Assembly (NCBI RefSeq): GCF_051014445.1
Contig: NC_135141.1
Span: 33,565,422 to 33,629,421 of the forward strand
DNA length: 64,000 bases
Direction of reading: 5' to 3'
Source of the DNA: Colletes latitarsis
Taxonomy: Eukaryota > Arthropoda > Insecta > Hymenoptera > Colletidae
The notes beneath the pieces were generated by a model. The model ran no database searches and was not told where the DNA came from. It saw only the letters and a program-made list of their open reading frames with translations. Positions 61,046 to 64,000 of this stretch are shown here, in pieces (position 1 is the first letter of the stretch; every line of letters begins with the position of its first letter). The position numbers were made by a program, and so were the translations under genes.

Positions 61046-64000
61046 TTGTTCGTGTTTTCTCGACGGTTTCCGTCGTTCTCCGCGATTTCTCAAACCGTGA
61101 CCAGTACTTCCGGGAACTGTTAACTCGCGTTTGTAACTCACGGAGAAATTAAGGAAGATATATGACGATGTTTTAATGGCGACGGGGGTAGCAAAATACT
61201 TGTTGCTAGCTACTTCGGTCGTTTAAGATTGAGAATCTTTTTAATAGAAAGCTCCGTACGAGCCTCGATGTTGTTTGGTCATTTAATAGTTAAGTGTCTT
61301 TCTCGTTGAACGCACACGTTTCTATAACCGTAAACAGCGAAACATTTTAACAGGCAGACGTTGAAACGAACAACGGACGCGAGGTTTTATCCCTTGACAA
61401 TATATGTCTCACCGAGCGACTTGGAAAGAGGAAGTGCAAAGATTTAAAAGAAAAAAGAAAAAAAAAGAAAACATTAAAAATAAATAAATGTAAGCAAGTC
61501 TTTCTTATATCGGCATTCGACGCTATTCTGTCGATAGCGTTTTAAAGTAGAGCGCAGATTAGTGAAATGTGTAATATTTACATGTACATAGCGATGCACG
61601 CTTGGTTGCTCCTAATAATTTATTATTTTAATTGACATTATTTACTGGACGTTATTATTAGTGAAATATTATAGTATTTGACGGGTAATAAAATTGTGGA
61701 AATGGGCTCTGCGCATTCATTGTTACCTCACCCTTGTTTTCATTTTTTTATTTGCAACGAAGGAAAGTATCGTAATCGCAAAAAAGAAGCTCGGATTAAC
61801 TTGTGAATTTGATTATTTAAGTTATTATAAAAAAAATTTCAAATCTGGGTTCTCATCTGTATTCGACTCTGTTAATTATTATTAGTATTTAATATTCTCT
61901 TTAATTATTTATAACGTACGTGTTAATCAGCAAGAATCTGAAAGAACGATACAATGGAAAAACGAATCGTCGGTTTGTCGTTTTGATATCGTATATTCTT
62001 ATTCATAGGCAAAGTTTAAACAAGGATACAACATAATCATGTACACGTGCGCTACAATAATTATTCCATAGCTTAAATTCTCTTAATTCGACTCAAGAAA
62101 AACGTCACTCCAATGATTCAAAACGTATTCGCCGTTTTAATAAATAGATTTTTATCGTTTACATACTTTATACGTTCTTTACGCAGACTTCATCGACACG
62201 TTGCGGCGCATCGGCGTTAAGCAAGGCTTGAAACAGCGTTTCCCGTTTGTTTCTGTACATCGACGTTGATTAAATACATTCCCGCCAAAAATCTGTTCGA
62301 CCGCGACTGAAAATCATAGCATCAAGAAAAAAAGATTAGCATCTAACTTTGGCAGCGAGAAATTTGAAATTCTGAAATAGACAGAACCGAGAGATCGAAG
62401 TACTCTCGAATCGGTGAATTTGTCGATTTAGGTACATCAGACATGCCTACTAACCTAAACCTAAAATCGAAGATGGCTATCGAATAGTTCTTAAGTATGT
62501 GATATGGATAACGTTAAAGATAGGATTAGGTTTAGGTTGGTCTAATTTTCCTCTCGTCAGGCATGCCATTTTGGATGACGATTTTTTATTATGTTTTTTT
62601 TTCTTTAAACTGATCGAAATTAACCTGACGTTTTTAATAATTTTCTTGTTCTATAGGTTAACAAGACCGAATAGAAAGAGAAAGTTTCTATAAACCTATG
62701 TTCACGTGTATAATTATAACATTTATTACGATTATCTATATTTTTTCAATATAGCATTTTTGGGCATAAGTTCATAGAAACGTTTTTCATCTATGTGGTC
62801 TCAGCTGCGTATAATTTGAATCCCGATCTTTTTGGAAAACTCATCGACAAGCTTACCCTCGATTTAAATCAGCGACTAAATTCCCGTCGGGAAATTGCAA
62901 ATAAAACAGGATCGTTCGAGCGATGAAATTTCTGCGATCCCTTTAAATAAGCTTCGTACTAGAACAAAGAAACGCCGATTCAGTGCAAAATTACGAGGGG
63001 TGTATTCCGTGAAACATACAAAAAAAAAAAAAAAAAAAGAACAAAGCTAATTTACGTTTTGATTTTCGTAATGTTTGTTTCGTATTACAAGTCGTTCCGA
63101 TACTTGGTTAATAAATACACAGTCTAAATGATAACGAAAGTAAATATACAAATTTTTGCGGGGTCTGTCACCGATAACTTAAGTTTCGAGCTCGATCATT
63201 CCGACTTTTCATACTTGCAGTATGTCCTATATTTACACGTGGTAGGGTTCACACAAATCGTGTTCAACGTAATTCTTTTTCACTATACACGTTCCATGCA
63301 TCGATCGAAACGAACGTCGAATCGCCTCGTTTGTGACCCTGAAACGCTCTTAACCTTAAAATTACGGGTGCGATTACCCCGCTCGTTCGCGAAATGGATT
63401 CGCCCTTGGAGTTCGATGCGTCGCGAATCCCTATCATTGATCGAATCGATGACGCGGGAAAAGTGTCGTTCTTTATGCATACATACAACGTGCAACGAAT
63501 TCGTCGTAGATTCGATGCCCACGGTTCCCGTCGACGTTCAACTAAACGTCTACGCAGTTTATTCCGTAATAAATATCCCGCGCGATACGTGTGTAAAACA
63601 ACATCGAGAAGGAACCTAAAATACTCTAAAGTCGCGTCGTATTCGTAGCGAGACGCATTTAAAGCGAAACGGAAAGCACCCCGAGCGAACTTCTCGACGG
63701 CTCGACTTTTTCACGAGCGCACGTCGATTCATACGCAGCCGCTCTCGCTAGAAAAGAATAAATACAGTGAGCATAAAAGAGAGACAAAGGGAGGGAAACG
63801 GACGAAGAAGACAGAAGGGAGTAACACTTGCGCATGCGCGTGAACGTGTGTGTGTGTGTGTGTATGATGCAACAGGGATTGACGGCGAACGACGAAAAGC
63901 ACGGAAAGAAAGAGTAGAAGGATAGGAAAAGGAGAAAGTATGACAATTAGGAGATACAAATCTTTATCGGTCGGTTCGATTTGTGTTCGAACGCGTCTCG

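Larger units (their letters stand above)
59518..64000. other. No gene recognised
   Basis: Beyond the SIRT6 3' end the DNA is AT-rich, with an unusual ATCGATTA-rich block near 59970-60220, a CA microsatellite at 61009-61045, an A-tract near 63020 and a diverged inverted repeat at 62430-62580. Open frames at 63128-63648 overlap in several frames and both strands and have no recognised motif. It may be untranslated or intronic sequence of a gene beyond the window. Confidence 0.5.

Noticed and set aside
63128..63648. 163-codon plus-strand frame near the right edge
   Set aside because: No recognised motif, other frames and the other strand are equally open, and flanks lack clear splice or start signals.

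Overview
The window is nuclear DNA of an insect, most likely a hymenopteran (bee, ant or wasp). Genes are split by short GT-AG introns with AT-rich, pyrimidine-poor acceptors, intergenic DNA is AT-rich, and the proteins (Domino, TTD14, a CYP6-like P450) have an insect character. Species cannot be fixed from sequence alone. I joined exons by hand from splice signals and reading-frame continuity. Six of the seven complete gene models close without an internal stop and reach a length typical of the family; the seventh (a CCCH protein) belongs to no family I know.

Layout. 1-3949 (+): 3' part of a TTD14 gene, whose first exons lie outside the window. 7011-8268 (-): small acidic CCCH zinc-finger protein. 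8681-9921 (-): RAD51D-like recombinase, 323 aa. About 11.6-32.9 kb (+): domino, the SWR1/p400/SRCAP-type remodeller, with 26 common coding exons and two alternative 3' ends. One is a read-through terminal exon (B-like, about 3099 aa). The other is a spliced tail with SANT and poly-Q (A-like, about 2850 aa). 33742-36153 (+): CYP6-like cytochrome P450, 502 aa. 36325-42022 (-): TopBP1/Mus101-like multi-BRCT protein, 25 exons and 1296 aa, tail-to-tail with the P450. 42.5-47.3 kb: gene-free repeat island. It holds a foldback-like structure whose inverted arms are tandem arrays, with a 78-bp satellite at its centre. Next to it lie a small inverted-repeat element and a 400-bp palindrome carrying repeated CTCF-like words. 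49132-50632 (-): beta-1,3-galactosyltransferase (GT31), with a probable untranslated first exon near 54 kb. 56257-59517 (+): SIRT6-type sirtuin, 407 aa. 59.5-64 kb: no gene recognised.

Four of the seven genes (RAD51D, domino, TopBP1, SIRT6) act in DNA-damage response or chromatin repair. This may be chance. Several families of short inverted-repeat elements (MITEs) lie in introns and between genes, three of them inside domino introns. The most unusual part of the window is the 42.5-47.3 kb repeat island.
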